Positions 52,249 to 60,429 of a stretch of 64,000 nt of DNA are shown in pieces. Each line of letters opens with the position of its first letter. The stretch's first letter is position 1. Position numbers and translations under genes: made by a program. The DNA is taken from the NCBI RefSeq assembly GCF_014168535.1, contig NZ_CP060007.1, positions 4,092,001 to 4,156,000 of the forward strand, read 5' to 3'. The notes below the pieces were generated by a model, which was given only the letters and a program-made list of their open reading frames with translations, was not told the origin of the DNA and did not search any database. Source of the stretch: Lacibacter sediminis (GTDB lineage: Bacteria > Bacteroidota > Bacteroidia > Chitinophagales > Chitinophagaceae).

Positions 52249-53364
52249 TTACGTTTTTTGCTTTACTGTTGTATGCCTCGCTGCAAATAATTCAAGAACA
52301 CCTGCGTTTAAAAAATCATTTAACAATTTTGGAAAAGGCAATTGTTTTAATTGAGTTGCAGTTTTCCATTCCCAATCTTGCAGAATAGTTTGTTTTCCTT
52401 TTATTTGAACAAGCACCGCATTTCCATAAATGAGTTGATGACTTAACTGTTGCTTGATGGGTTTACTGGTAGATAAAACAGTAAATGATTGTTTGATCTT
52501 ACGACTCTTGAACCAAGTTTCGGTTGATGAAGTATTTGCCAGCTTCCATTCTTTCTCCGTTTTGTATTCTTCATTCGGAAATTCATACAGATTTCCCCAC
52601 ACATCCTTACCTGTTCTTTTTTGTACGGCAAAGGTTCCTTTCAATTCCATAATGTAAAACCGGAACCATCTCTTGCGTATTTTATTCTTCTTTTCCTTAA
52701 AGGGCAATTCGTTCACAACCCCTTTTTCAAATGCAACACATTTTGTTTTCAGATTACAATTGCGGCAATCGGGCAGATCAGGTTTGCAAACGGTTGCTCC
52801 AAAATCCATGATCGCCTGGTTGTAGGCAGCAGGATCAGATGTATCAAGACATACATTTGCCAGTTGTTGAAACTGCTTTTTCCCTTCGGTGCTGTCAATT
52901 GGGGTATCAATCCCAAAAAAACGGCTGAGCACCCGAAACACATTTCCATCAACTACAGCGTGTGGTAATCCAAATCCAAATGATGCAATGGCTGCGGCGG
53001 TATATGGACCAACGCCTTTTAATTCAATGATGGTTTCGAATGTATCCGGGAACTTCCCTTTTAACTCAAAAGCAATGAACTGAGCTGTGCTGTGCAGGTT
53101 GCGGCAGCGGTTATAATAACCCAGTCCCTCCCATAATTTATAAACTTCTTCCAATGGAGCTTTGGCCAGTTTCTGAACTGTTGGGTATTGATTTACAAAG
53201 CGTTCGTAGTATTTCCAGCCTTGTTCGGCACGGGTCTGCTGCAGAATAATTTCGCTCAGCCAAATGCGGTAAACATCTTTTTCTCCCTTCCATGGAAGTT
53301 GCCTTTTGTTAACCGAATGATGCCAGAGAAGTAATTTTTGTCGAAAATAGTTTGACCTGTCCAT
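52249..53364 (-). CDS. mutY: A/G-specific adenine glycosylase MutY
   Basis: 371 residues. Removes A opposite 8-oxoG. Catalytic Glu38 in SEIILQQTRAEQ, helix-hairpin-helix ELKGVGPYTAAAIAS (about 114-128), catalytic Asp139 in VVDGNVFRV, and 4Fe-4S cysteines 193, 200, 203 and 209. The C-terminal NUDIX-like domain reads the 8-oxoG strand. The frame is open to 53412, but homologues start at the MDRSNYFRQKLLLWH Met (53364). Confidence 0.93.
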   Translation of the reverse strand: MDRSNYFRQKLLLWHHSVNKRQLPWKGEKDVYRIWLSEIILQQTRAEQGWKYYERFVNQYPTVQKLAKAPLEEVYKLWEGLGYYNRCRNLHSTAQFIAFELKGKFPDTFETIIELKGVGPYTAAAIASFGFGLPHAVVDGNVFRVLSRFFGIDTPIDSTEGKKQFQQLANVCLDTSDPAAYNQAIMDFGATVCKPDLPDCRNCNLKTKCVAFEKGVVNELPFKEKKNKIRKRWFRFYIMELKGTFAVQKRTGKDVWGNLYEFPNEEYKTEKEWKLANTSSTETWFKSRKIKQSFTVLSTSKPIKQQLSHQLIYGNAVLVQIKGKQTILQDWEWKTATQLKQLPFPKLLNDFLNAGVLELFAARHTTVKQKT

Positions 53365-53548
53365 ATCGTTTTTATTCCGCAAATACGCAGTACTGCTGCA
53401 AAATAACAGCAATAAGCCTTAACATCAGGTAGTCATTTTTTGTTCATAATCAACCAGTTACTAAAAAAAATTGGCCGATATGTTTCATTTTTTGGAATTT
53501 ATTCAGGATATTAGACCAATAATAACCAGAACCCTTAAATTTTAAAGC

Positions 53549-53875
53549 ATGCGCAAAGCAGATCTTGTGAACCAAATCTCAGAAAAAACAGGCATTCCGA
53601 AGGTGGATGTTCTTGTTACTCTTGAAACAATGTTCAAAGAGGTAAAAGATTCTCTTTCTGCGGGTCAGAATATTTATATCCGTGGCTTTGGGAGTTTTAT
53701 TACCAAGAAACGGGCAGCAAAAATTGGCCGCAATATCAAGCGTAACACTGCTGTTCATATTCCTGAACATTACATTCCTGCTTTTAAACCGGCAAAAGAA
53801 TTTGTGCAGGAAGTAAAGACCAGCTACAAAGGTGGTGCGCCTAATGATGATGCTGGAGATGATGATGAAAGTTAA
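53549..53875 (+). CDS. HU/IHF-family DNA-binding protein
   Basis: 108 residues. Family core MRKADLVNQISEKTGIPK, then GQNIYIRGFGSF and the beta-arm region AAKIGRNIKRNTAVHIPEHY, with PAFKPAKEF at its end. The acidic tail (GAPNDDAGDDDES) is longer than in E. coli HU (90 residues). It bends and compacts DNA as a dimer. Isolated gene divergent from mutY. Confidence 0.92.
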   Translation: MRKADLVNQISEKTGIPKVDVLVTLETMFKEVKDSLSAGQNIYIRGFGSFITKKRAAKIGRNIKRNTAVHIPEHYIPAFKPAKEFVQEVKTSYKGGAPNDDAGDDDES

Positions 53876-53912
53876 ATACGCTTTCGCAAGGTATTTAATG
53901 CCTTAGTTAACT

Positions 53913-53920
53913 TAGCTTTG
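53913..53920 (+). promoter_or_regulatory. -7 element of the TPR gene
   Basis: TAGCTTTG matches TAnnTTTG, about 20 bp before GTG 53940. Confidence 0.5.
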
Positions 53921-53939
53921 CACTTCAATTTTCTGAAGC

Positions 53940-54845
53940 GTGAACAGGCAACAAATTATTTATGTAACTGCTGCAATCACAGCAGTTTTTCTTTTGTATT
54001 TTTTCGGACGTACCGTTCCAAAAAAAGTGGAAGATGATCATGCAGGGCATGATCATGCTAAAACCTCTGCTCCGGCAACTGCCGCTAACAATCAGGCTGT
54101 TACTCTCGACTTCCCCACCATGCTTGGTCTTGCCAAGAAACGTTTGAATACCCAGCAGTTACAAAAGGTAACTGAATGGGAAAATTCAGTGGTAAGGGGG
54201 GATGTAAAAAATCAACAGATACAGGTTTACCGCAAGCTTTCTGCTTTTTGGATGGATACTATCGGTGCCTTTGTGCCTTATGCCAAATACATTGCAGAGG
54301 CTGCTAAGTTGGAAAATTCAGAGAAAAACCTCACCTTTGCTGCCCATTTGTTTTTAAGGGAGTTGCAAACAGTATCGGAACAGCCGTTACAGGTTTGGAT
54401 GGCCAAAGAAGCAAAAGAGTTATTTGAAACAGCATTAGCATTAAATCCGTCGAACGATTCAACCAAAGTTGGCCTTGGCAGTACCTACTTTTTTGGAGGT
54501 GCCGGCAATGAAGCACCAATGCGTGGAATTGCATTGATACGGGAGGTAGTAGAAAAAGATCCTCAAAATGCTTTTGCTCAATACATGATGGGTGTTGGTT
54601 CAACCATCAGTGGTCAATGGCCAAAAGCTATTGAACGATTCGAAAAAGTGCTTGCACTTGAACCACAAAACCTCGAAGTGATTCTTCGTTTGGCAGATGC
54701 TTATAAAACCAGTGGTGATAATGCAAATGCCAAAAAGAAATACGAGTTGTTTTTACAGACAGTAAGATCGCTTGAAACACAGGGGAAATTCAGGAGCAGT
54801 CCTGAAATGATGAAACAGATAGAAGACCAGATTAAATTATTATAA
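53940..54845 (+). CDS. Membrane-anchored tetratricopeptide-repeat protein
   Basis: 301 residues from a GTG start. One N-terminal membrane helix (about 6-22), a His/Asp-rich linker (DDHAGHDHAK, about 33-42) that could bind metal, then helical repeats from about 140 to 290, with TPR-like copies such as WPKAIERFEKVLALEPQNLEVILRLADAYK. Probably faces the periplasm and mediates protein contacts. Downstream lies the small bS22-like gene. Specific role unknown. Confidence 0.78.
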   Translation: MNRQQIIYVTAAITAVFLLYFFGRTVPKKVEDDHAGHDHAKTSAPATAANNQAVTLDFPTMLGLAKKRLNTQQLQKVTEWENSVVRGDVKNQQIQVYRKLSAFWMDTIGAFVPYAKYIAEAAKLENSEKNLTFAAHLFLRELQTVSEQPLQVWMAKEAKELFETALALNPSNDSTKVGLGSTYFFGGAGNEAPMRGIALIREVVEKDPQNAFAQYMMGVGSTISGQWPKAIERFEKVLALEPQNLEVILRLADAYKTSGDNANAKKKYELFLQTVRSLETQGKFRSSPEMMKQIEDQIKLL

Positions 54846-54879
54846 TCATATTTATTAACGAACGTAAAACGTATTAAAC

Positions 54880-54975
54880 ATGCCTTGCGGAAAAAAGAGA
54901 AAGCGTCATAAAATTGCTACGCACAAACGTAAAAAACGTCTTAGAAAGAACCGTCATAAGAAGAAGAATAAATAA
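54880..54975 (+). CDS. 31-residue basic protein, bS22/mS38-like (AURKAIP1/COX24 domain)
   Basis: ATG 54880 to TAA 54973-54975. It starts MPCGKKRKRHKIATHKRKKR and continues LRKNRHKKKNK: about 20 of 31 residues are Lys, Arg or His. The KKRKRHK...HKRKKR-LRKNR pattern is that of the AURKAIP1/COX24 (mS38) motif also seen in mycobacterial ribosomal protein bS22. Very likely a small ribosomal protein (inference from pattern). A hairpin at 54992 follows. Confidence 0.75.
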   Translation: MPCGKKRKRHKIATHKRKKRLRKNRHKKKNK

Positions 54976-54991
54976 TCTTCTGAATTGAACG

Positions 54992-55015
54992 GAGTCCCGC
55001 TTTTAAACGGGACTC
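54992..55015 (+). terminator. Hairpin after the bS22-like gene
   Basis: GAGTCCCG / CGGGACTC (54992-54999, 55008-55015), 8-nt loop. Only a weak T-rich tail, so an imperfect terminator. Confidence 0.5.
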
Positions 55016-55132
55016 TGCTTCGCTATGGCCATTGCAGAAATTTGTCTGCTTGCTTGTATACATCTGCTGTACAGTGGCCTCCTTCCTTCTGATCAGGTGA
55101 AGTAGCATAGTTCAATTTAAAAGACGTTTTGA

Positions 55133-56680
55133 GTGAATAAGGAACTGATCATTAATTCTGCTCCAACCGGAGTGGAAATAGCATTGTTAGAAGACAAGAA
55201 GCTGGTAGAGCTGCATCAGGAAAGTCATGATGCCAGTTTTACCGTTGGCGATTTATACCTTGGTAAAGTAAAAAAACTTGTGCCTGGTATGAATGCTGCA
55301 TTTGTGGACGTTGGTTTTGAGAAAGATGGCTTTCTTCATTACACCGACCTGAGTCCCTATGTACGCTCTCTCCTCAAGTTTACCACACAATCTATCAACG
55401 ATAAAGGCGAAAGCATTAGTGATTTTGGCAAGTTTCAAACTGAAGCCGAGATCATTAAAACAGGAAAAATTGGTGAAGTGCTGAATGGCAAACCCAATAT
55501 CCTTGTGCAGATCCTCAAAGAACCCATTGCAGCAAAAGGCCCACGCCTCAGTTGTGAGATTTCGTTGCCGGGTCGTTTTGTTGTACTTACTCCGTTCAAT
55601 GATATTGTAGCTGTTTCACGCAAAATCCATTCAAGTGATGAGCGTAAGCGTTTACAAAAGATCGTTGAATCAATACGCACCAAAAACTTTGGTGTTATTG
55701 TTCGTACAGCTGCTGAAGGAAAGAATACTGCTGAACTGCATGAAGATCTGAACAACCTCATTACTATGTGGCAGCAGATCCAAAAGAATCTGAAAAATGC
55801 AGTTGCTCCGTCAAAAATTTTAGGTGAAACTGATAAAACAACCAGCATCCTCCGTGATCTGTTGAGCGCTGATTTCAACCGAATTGTTGTAAATGATAAA
55901 AACATTTACAACGATGCACGCACTTATATTCAAAAAGTAGCACCCGATAAAACAGAGATTGTAACCTTCTACCAGAATGGCTCTCCCATCTTCGATAATT
56001 TTGGTGTTACCAAACAGGTAAAAGGATCATTTGGAAAAACGGTGAACCTTGCCAGCGGTGCATATCTCATTATCGAACATACAGAAGCACTCCATGTAAT
56101 TGATGTAAACAGTGGCTATAAAAGTGTAAGTGCAAACCAGGAAGAGAATGCATTGCAAACGAACATGGAAGCCGCTGAAGAAATTGCACGTCAATTGCGT
56201 TTACGTGATATTGGCGGCATTATCGTAGTTGATTTCATTGATATGAAACTGCCCGACAATAAACGTCGTTTGGCAGAAGCAATGGAAGAATTCATGCGTG
56301 CCGACAGAGCCAAGCATGCGATTCTTCCTATTTCTAAATTTGGCTTGATGCAGATCACCCGCCAGCGGATGAAACCTGAAGTGAACATTAACACACAGGA
56401 AGTTTGTCCGAGCTGTAATGGTACCGGTAAAGTTTCTGCAACATTAGTGCTTGAGGATGAAATTGAAAAGAACATCAGCTATCTCGTTATGCAAAAGCAT
56501 AAGGAGTTGATGATTGCAGTGCATCCGATCATGGAAGCATATCTACGTAAAGGTTTCCCGTCGAAGCGCATGAAGTGGAGCTGGAAATACAAACAGAAAA
56601 TTAAGGTGAGAGCGAATACTTCTTATCACCTTACAGAATATCATTTCTTCGATAGCCACGACGAAGAAATAAGACTCTAA
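55133..56680 (+). CDS. rng: Ribonuclease G/E family protein
   Basis: 515 residues from a GTG start. S1 RNA-binding domain (about 35-125: VGDLYLGKVKKLVPGMNAAFVDVG), RNase-H-like and 5'-sensor regions, the catalytic Mg-binding Asp residues in LHVIDVNSG (about 322-330) and IVVDFIDM (about 364-371), and the zinc-link CPSCNGTGK (about 425-433). Length fits RNase G, without the RNase E C-terminal scaffold. It processes rRNA and decays mRNA. Separated from the upstream bS22-like gene by about 157 bp. Confidence 0.93.
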   Translation: MNKELIINSAPTGVEIALLEDKKLVELHQESHDASFTVGDLYLGKVKKLVPGMNAAFVDVGFEKDGFLHYTDLSPYVRSLLKFTTQSINDKGESISDFGKFQTEAEIIKTGKIGEVLNGKPNILVQILKEPIAAKGPRLSCEISLPGRFVVLTPFNDIVAVSRKIHSSDERKRLQKIVESIRTKNFGVIVRTAAEGKNTAELHEDLNNLITMWQQIQKNLKNAVAPSKILGETDKTTSILRDLLSADFNRIVVNDKNIYNDARTYIQKVAPDKTEIVTFYQNGSPIFDNFGVTKQVKGSFGKTVNLASGAYLIIEHTEALHVIDVNSGYKSVSANQEENALQTNMEAAEEIARQLRLRDIGGIIVVDFIDMKLPDNKRRLAEAMEEFMRADRAKHAILPISKFGLMQITRQRMKPEVNINTQEVCPSCNGTGKVSATLVLEDEIEKNISYLVMQKHKELMIAVHPIMEAYLRKGFPSKRMKWSWKYKQKIKVRANTSYHLTEYHFFDSHDEEIRL

Positions 56681-56681
56681 C

Positions 56682-56716
56682 AAAAAAACGGTTGATCAAA
56701 TGATCAACCGTTTTTT
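56682..56716. terminator. Bidirectional terminator between rng and ridA
   Basis: ACGGTTGATC-AAAT-GATCAACCGT flanked by A-run and T-run; works for both converging genes. Confidence 0.85.
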
Positions 56717-56722
56717 GTTTCT

Positions 56723-57103
56723 TTATCCTGCAGCGATCATACTGATCTCTACATTTACATTCTTCGGCAATCCTTTTACAGCCACTGTTTCCCTTGCAGG
56801 AAAATCACCATCGAAGTACTTGCCATAAATTTCGTTCACTTCACTGAACAAAGCCATATCGCTGAGAAAGATCGTTGTCTTTACTACATTGCTGAAGTCC
56901 ATCCCTGCTTCCTGTAAAACAGCTTTCAGATTATGCATCACCTGGTGTGTTTCTGCCTGGATATCTTCATTTTTCATTTCGCCGGTATCCGGCTTAATGC
57001 ATATCTGTCCTGAGATAAATAAAAAACCTCCTGCCGCTACTGCCTGGTTGTAAGGACCGATTGGTGCAGGTGCCTGATCGGTTTGTATAATTTTCTTTTC
57101 CAT
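56723..57103 (-). CDS. ridA: RidA-family enamine/imine deaminase
   Basis: 126 residues. Hallmarks: PIGPYNQAV (about 14-22), LFISGQI, NLKAVLQEAG, VVKTTIFLSDM, and FPARETVAV with the conserved catalytic Arg (about 105), then VEISMIA. RidA hydrolyses reactive 2-aminoacrylate released by PLP enzymes. Tandem ATG codons at 57106 and 57103; either may be used. A minus-strand TAAGTTTG is at 57111-57118. Confidence 0.94.
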   Translation of the reverse strand: MEKKIIQTDQAPAPIGPYNQAVAAGGFLFISGQICIKPDTGEMKNEDIQAETHQVMHNLKAVLQEAGMDFSNVVKTTIFLSDMALFSEVNEIYGKYFDGDFPARETVAVKGLPKNVNVEISMIAAG

Positions 57104-57110
57104 CATGCGG

Positions 57111-57118
57111 CAAACTTA
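57111..57118 (-). promoter_or_regulatory. -7 element of ridA
   Basis: Reads TAAGTTTG on the minus strand, ending 5 bp before the first ATG (57106). Confidence 0.55.
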
Positions 57119-57161
57119 CTTTATTAGCCGAAGAAATAAACGTGTTTACTTCGCTTCCCTG

Positions 57162-57169
57162 TAAATTTG
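57162..57169 (+). promoter_or_regulatory. -7 element of the HCDH-like gene
   Basis: TAAATTTG matches TAnnTTTG, 5 bp before ATG 57175; divergent from the ridA promoter. Confidence 0.55.
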
Positions 57170-57174
57170 CCGTT

Positions 57175-57810
57175 ATGCGTTTGGTTCTCATTAGCTCTCA
57201 ACCTGTAACAGATTTATTCGGAAAGGAATTCCCTTTTGCAGGTATTGACTGTATTACCAGAAGAGAATTATTATCCGAAGATCTGAATACATCGAATTGT
57301 ATTATTGATCTGACAGTTGAAGATAATCCCGGAGCGATCGATCAATATAGAACTACCACAATACCCATCCTCATCGGTTCAGTAATATTTTCGTTAAAAG
57401 AATTAGCGATGGATGCAAAATTGCCAATCGCCCGCTTTAATCATTGGCCAACTTTCATCAACAGAAATTGTATTGAATTTGCGGTTGCAGATAGTCATAT
57501 TGAGAAATTTCAGCAGCTATTTCAAACACTTGCTATCTCTTCTGTAAGAACGGCAGATGAACCCGGTTTTGCAAGTGCAAGAACAGTAAGCATGATCGTG
57601 AATGAAGCCTTTCTTGCCCGTGAAGAGGCCGTTTCAACTGAAGAAGAAATTGATACAGCGATGAAGTCGGGTACCAGCTATCCAATGGGTCCTTTCGAAT
57701 GGGGTACCAAAATCGGAATGGATCGCATCACCCGTCTTTTACAAAAACTGGCAGAAAAAGAGAACCGATATCAGCCTGCATCTTCTCTCACCAAAACCTT
57801 TCAAAACTGA
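57175..57810 (+). CDS. Degenerate 3-hydroxyacyl-CoA dehydrogenase-like protein
   Basis: 211 residues. The C-terminal ~100 residues match the HCDH C-terminal domain (FASARTVSMIVNEAFLAREE, MKSGTSYPMGPFEWGTKIG). The N-terminal part lacks the GxGxxG NAD-binding motif and much of the Rossmann fold, while ARFNHWPTF stands where active enzymes have a HFFNPxPxM-like segment. So it is probably not an active dehydrogenase. The promoter at 57162 fixes ATG 57175. tsaB follows after 1 bp, so the two are coupled. Confidence 0.75.
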   Translation: MRLVLISSQPVTDLFGKEFPFAGIDCITRRELLSEDLNTSNCIIDLTVEDNPGAIDQYRTTTIPILIGSVIFSLKELAMDAKLPIARFNHWPTFINRNCIEFAVADSHIEKFQQLFQTLAISSVRTADEPGFASARTVSMIVNEAFLAREEAVSTEEEIDTAMKSGTSYPMGPFEWGTKIGMDRITRLLQKLAEKENRYQPASSLTKTFQN

Positions 57811-57811
57811 T

Positions 57812-58486
57812 ATGGCGTTGTTGCTTTGTTTTGATACGTCTACTACGCATGCATCGGTTGCTTTGGCAAAAGATGGTGTTTTGATCGGCGTAAAAACCAA
57901 TCAAAATCAAAGAGATCATGCTTCATTTCTGCAGCCTGCCATTCATGCATTACTGCATGAAAGCAATAAAACACTGAAAGATCTTGCTGCTATTGCTGTA
58001 ACATCCGGCCCGGGATCTTACACCGGTCTGAGGGTAGGTTTTGCTTCCGCAAAAGGCCTGGCATATGCTTTAGATATTCCGCTGATCAGTATTGAAACCA
58101 CATACGTTATGAGTGCAGCAGCATTATCAATACTCAAAAATGACGAAACGGCTTTGCTTTGCCCTATGATCGATGCCCGACGGATGGAAGTATTCACCGC
58201 TCTTTATTCAGCCAACCTGGAGCTGATTTCCCCTATTTCAGCCTTAGTTCTCACACCTGAATCGTTTGCCCGTCAGTTTGATAACTCCCGTATTTTCTTT
58301 TTTGGCGACGGTGCACCTAAATGGCAGACAATCTGCCTCCACCCAAATGCCTTTTTTATAGATGTTAACTGGAATGCTGCAGATATGGTGGGATTGGCTG
58401 ATAAACTTTTTGAACAAAAAAGCTTCAGTTCACTCGCTTATTCTGTTCCTGTGTATGGTAAAGAGTTCCATTCCACGCAGATATAA
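57812..58486 (+). CDS. tsaB: tRNA threonylcarbamoyladenosine protein TsaB
   Basis: 224 residues. ASKHA fold starting LLLCFDTSTTHASVAL, then RDHASFLQPAIHALL and AIAVTSGPGSYTGLRVGFASAKGLAYAL (about 63-90), the TsaB signature. It lacks the metal-binding His pair of its catalytic paralogue TsaD, as expected. It forms the TsaBDE complex for t6A37 modification of tRNAs reading ANN codons. Cotranscribed with the HCDH-like gene. Confidence 0.93.
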   Translation: MALLLCFDTSTTHASVALAKDGVLIGVKTNQNQRDHASFLQPAIHALLHESNKTLKDLAAIAVTSGPGSYTGLRVGFASAKGLAYALDIPLISIETTYVMSAAALSILKNDETALLCPMIDARRMEVFTALYSANLELISPISALVLTPESFARQFDNSRIFFFGDGAPKWQTICLHPNAFFIDVNWNAADMVGLADKLFEQKSFSSLAYSVPVYGKEFHSTQI

Positions 58487-58587
58487 ATTATGTCTTTTAC
58501 GACTATCAAGTACGTAATTTTACTGTTATTTTTACGGGTATTAGATTTAGCACTCAAGATCACCCAAACCACAAAACTACCCTTACG

Positions 58588-58911
58588 ATGGCAACGACTA
58601 AGAAAAAAGAGAGCAATGTTCCTATTCCTCTGGATTATCATGCTGTGAAGAAGGCTTCACTTATTCTACGTTCTGTAAACCACAAGCTAAGACAGCAAAT
58701 TATTCAACTCATCAATGAAAATGGTCAAATGACCGTAACTGAGATCTATGTAAAGCTCCGGCTTGAACAATCAGTTGCGTCACAGCATTTAGCCATTTTA
58801 CGACGCAGCAACATTGTAAAAACCACCAGGGAAGGCAAATTCATCTGGTACACGGTAAATCATGAAAGACTGCAGGAGGTAAATGATTTTGTAACACAAC
58901 TCCTCGCCTGA
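58588..58911 (+). CDS. ArsR-family winged-helix repressor
   Basis: 107 residues. Winged HTH with LRSVNHKLRQQIIQLI, then MTVTEIYVKLRLEQSVASQHLAILRRSNIVKTTREGKFIWYTV, the ArsR recognition helix and wing (about 50-90). It contains no cysteine at all, so it cannot use the Cys-based metal or sulfide sensing of ArsR/SmtB or BigR. It lies directly upstream of a persulfide-dioxygenase-like gene in the same direction, the usual place for its regulator; control of that gene is inference. Confidence 0.85.
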   Translation: MATTKKKESNVPIPLDYHAVKKASLILRSVNHKLRQQIIQLINENGQMTVTEIYVKLRLEQSVASQHLAILRRSNIVKTTREGKFIWYTVNHERLQEVNDFVTQLLA

Positions 58912-58961
58912 CCTTTTCCCACACCTATACTCACTCATAAGGCTGTTTAAACAGACTAACG

Positions 58962-58969
58962 TATTTTTG
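58962..58969 (+). promoter_or_regulatory. -7 element of the MBL-rhodanese gene
   Basis: TATTTTTG matches TAnnTTTG, about 21 bp before ATG 58991. Confidence 0.5.
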
Positions 58970-58990
58970 CAAAAAAAGCAAAGAAGTATT

Positions 58991-60397
58991 ATGTACGTAC
59001 AACAGCTGTATACAAACTGTTTGAGTGAAGCGGCCTATTATATTGAAAGTAATGGCGACTGTGCCATTATTGATCCATTACGGGATGTTGAAGTTTATCT
59101 TAACCTGGCGAAGGAGAGAAATGCCAAGATCAAATATATTTTTGAAACGCATTTTCATGCAGATTTTGTGAGTGGTCATCTTGATCTTTCACAGCAATCA
59201 AATGCACCGATCGTTTACGGGCCAGAAACGGAAACATCGTTCCCTGTTCATGTAGCAAAAGATGGCGAACAATTCAAGGTTGGAGACTTAACCATTGAAG
59301 TGTTGCATACCCCCGGTCATACACTTGAAAGCTCTTGTTACTTATTGAAAGATGAAACAGGAAAAGATCATTCTGTGTTTACAGGCGATACTTTGTTTGT
59401 GGGTGATGTTGGCCGCCCTGATCTGGCACAAGGTGGCGATCTTTCCATGAGTGAGTTGGCTGGAAAATTGTATGATTCATTACAGCATAAGATCATGCCG
59501 TTGGCAGATGATGTAATTGTTTATCCTGCACATGGACCCGGCAGTTCCTGTGGTAAAAGTATGGGACCTGAAACCTCCAGCACAATTGGTGAACAGAAGC
59601 AAACGAATTATGCTTTGCAACAATCAACCAAAGAAGAATTCATTAAAGCTGTAACAGATGGGCTTGATGCACCACCAAAATATTTTCCAGTAAATGCACG
59701 CATCAATAAAGAAGGTTACGGATCACTGGATGCGCTGCTAAAGAAAGGTCTTACTGCATTTGATGTTGCTTCTTTCAAACACAAAGCAAACGAACCAAAG
59801 ACACTCATACTCGATACCCGTAATGCAGATACATTTACTATGGGCTTTGTTCCCGGTTCAATCAGTATTGGGCTTGAAGGACGTTTTGCTGAATGGGCCG
59901 GTGCATTATTACCTTTTGATGAAACTATTTTGTTGGTGAGTGATGAAGGAAAAGAAGAAGAAACCATTGTACGATTGGCAAGAGTTGGTTTTGATAAAGT
60001 TGGCGGCTATCTGAAAGGTGGTTTTGAAGCATGGGCCAATGCCGGAGAACAGGTTGATATTATCATTGATGTGGAAGCAGATGAATTGGCAATGGATCTT
60101 CCATTTGATGATAACCTTGTTGTGGTTGATGTACGCAAAGAAACTGAATATGCCGATGGCCATGTGAAAGATGCAGTCAATCTTCCATTGGGTGAAATAA
60201 CTGATCCCGGTTTAATTGCAAATATTGAAGAGCGAGACAACCTGTATGTGCATTGCCAAAGTGGTTACAGAAGTGTAATCGCTTCATCCATTCTCAAACG
60301 ACAGGGCTTTCACAATCTGCGTAATGTGGTGGGCGGATTCAATAAAATAAAAGAACAGAAGATCAAAATAGAGAAAGAGAAAAGTGTTTTGAACTAA
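58991..60397 (+). CDS. MBL-fold persulfide dioxygenase-like protein with two rhodanese domains
   Basis: 468 residues. N-terminal metallo-beta-lactamase domain with THFHADFVSGH (about 52-62), HTPGHTLESS and FTGDTLFVGDVGRPDL, as in ETHE1-like persulfide dioxygenases. Then two rhodanese domains: the first (about 265-360) has Ser in VSDEGKEE where the catalytic Cys belongs; the second (about 370-460) has CQSGYRS with the active Cys. It would oxidise persulfides to sulfite. The frame opens at 58967, but ATG 58991 gives the family start MYVQQLYTNCL. Confidence 0.88.
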   Translation: MYVQQLYTNCLSEAAYYIESNGDCAIIDPLRDVEVYLNLAKERNAKIKYIFETHFHADFVSGHLDLSQQSNAPIVYGPETETSFPVHVAKDGEQFKVGDLTIEVLHTPGHTLESSCYLLKDETGKDHSVFTGDTLFVGDVGRPDLAQGGDLSMSELAGKLYDSLQHKIMPLADDVIVYPAHGPGSSCGKSMGPETSSTIGEQKQTNYALQQSTKEEFIKAVTDGLDAPPKYFPVNARINKEGYGSLDALLKKGLTAFDVASFKHKANEPKTLILDTRNADTFTMGFVPGSISIGLEGRFAEWAGALLPFDETILLVSDEGKEEETIVRLARVGFDKVGGYLKGGFEAWANAGEQVDIIIDVEADELAMDLPFDDNLVVVDVRKETEYADGHVKDAVNLPLGEITDPGLIANIEERDNLYVHCQSGYRSVIASSILKRQGFHNLRNVVGGFNKIKEQKIKIEKEKSVLN

Positions 60398-60429
60398 TAA
60401 AAGTCCCGCTTTAATAGCGGGACTTTTTT
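60398..60429. terminator. Bidirectional terminator
   Basis: AAGTCCCGCT / AGCGGGACTT (60401-60410, 60416-60425), loop TTAAT, with A-run before and T-run after. Shared by the converging genes. Confidence 0.85.

Noticed and set aside
58490..58648. 52-codon open frame (MSFTTIKYVILLL...) before the ArsR gene
   Set aside because: It overlaps the ArsR start in another frame and has a biased Leu/Arg composition; no promoter or conservation argument supports it.
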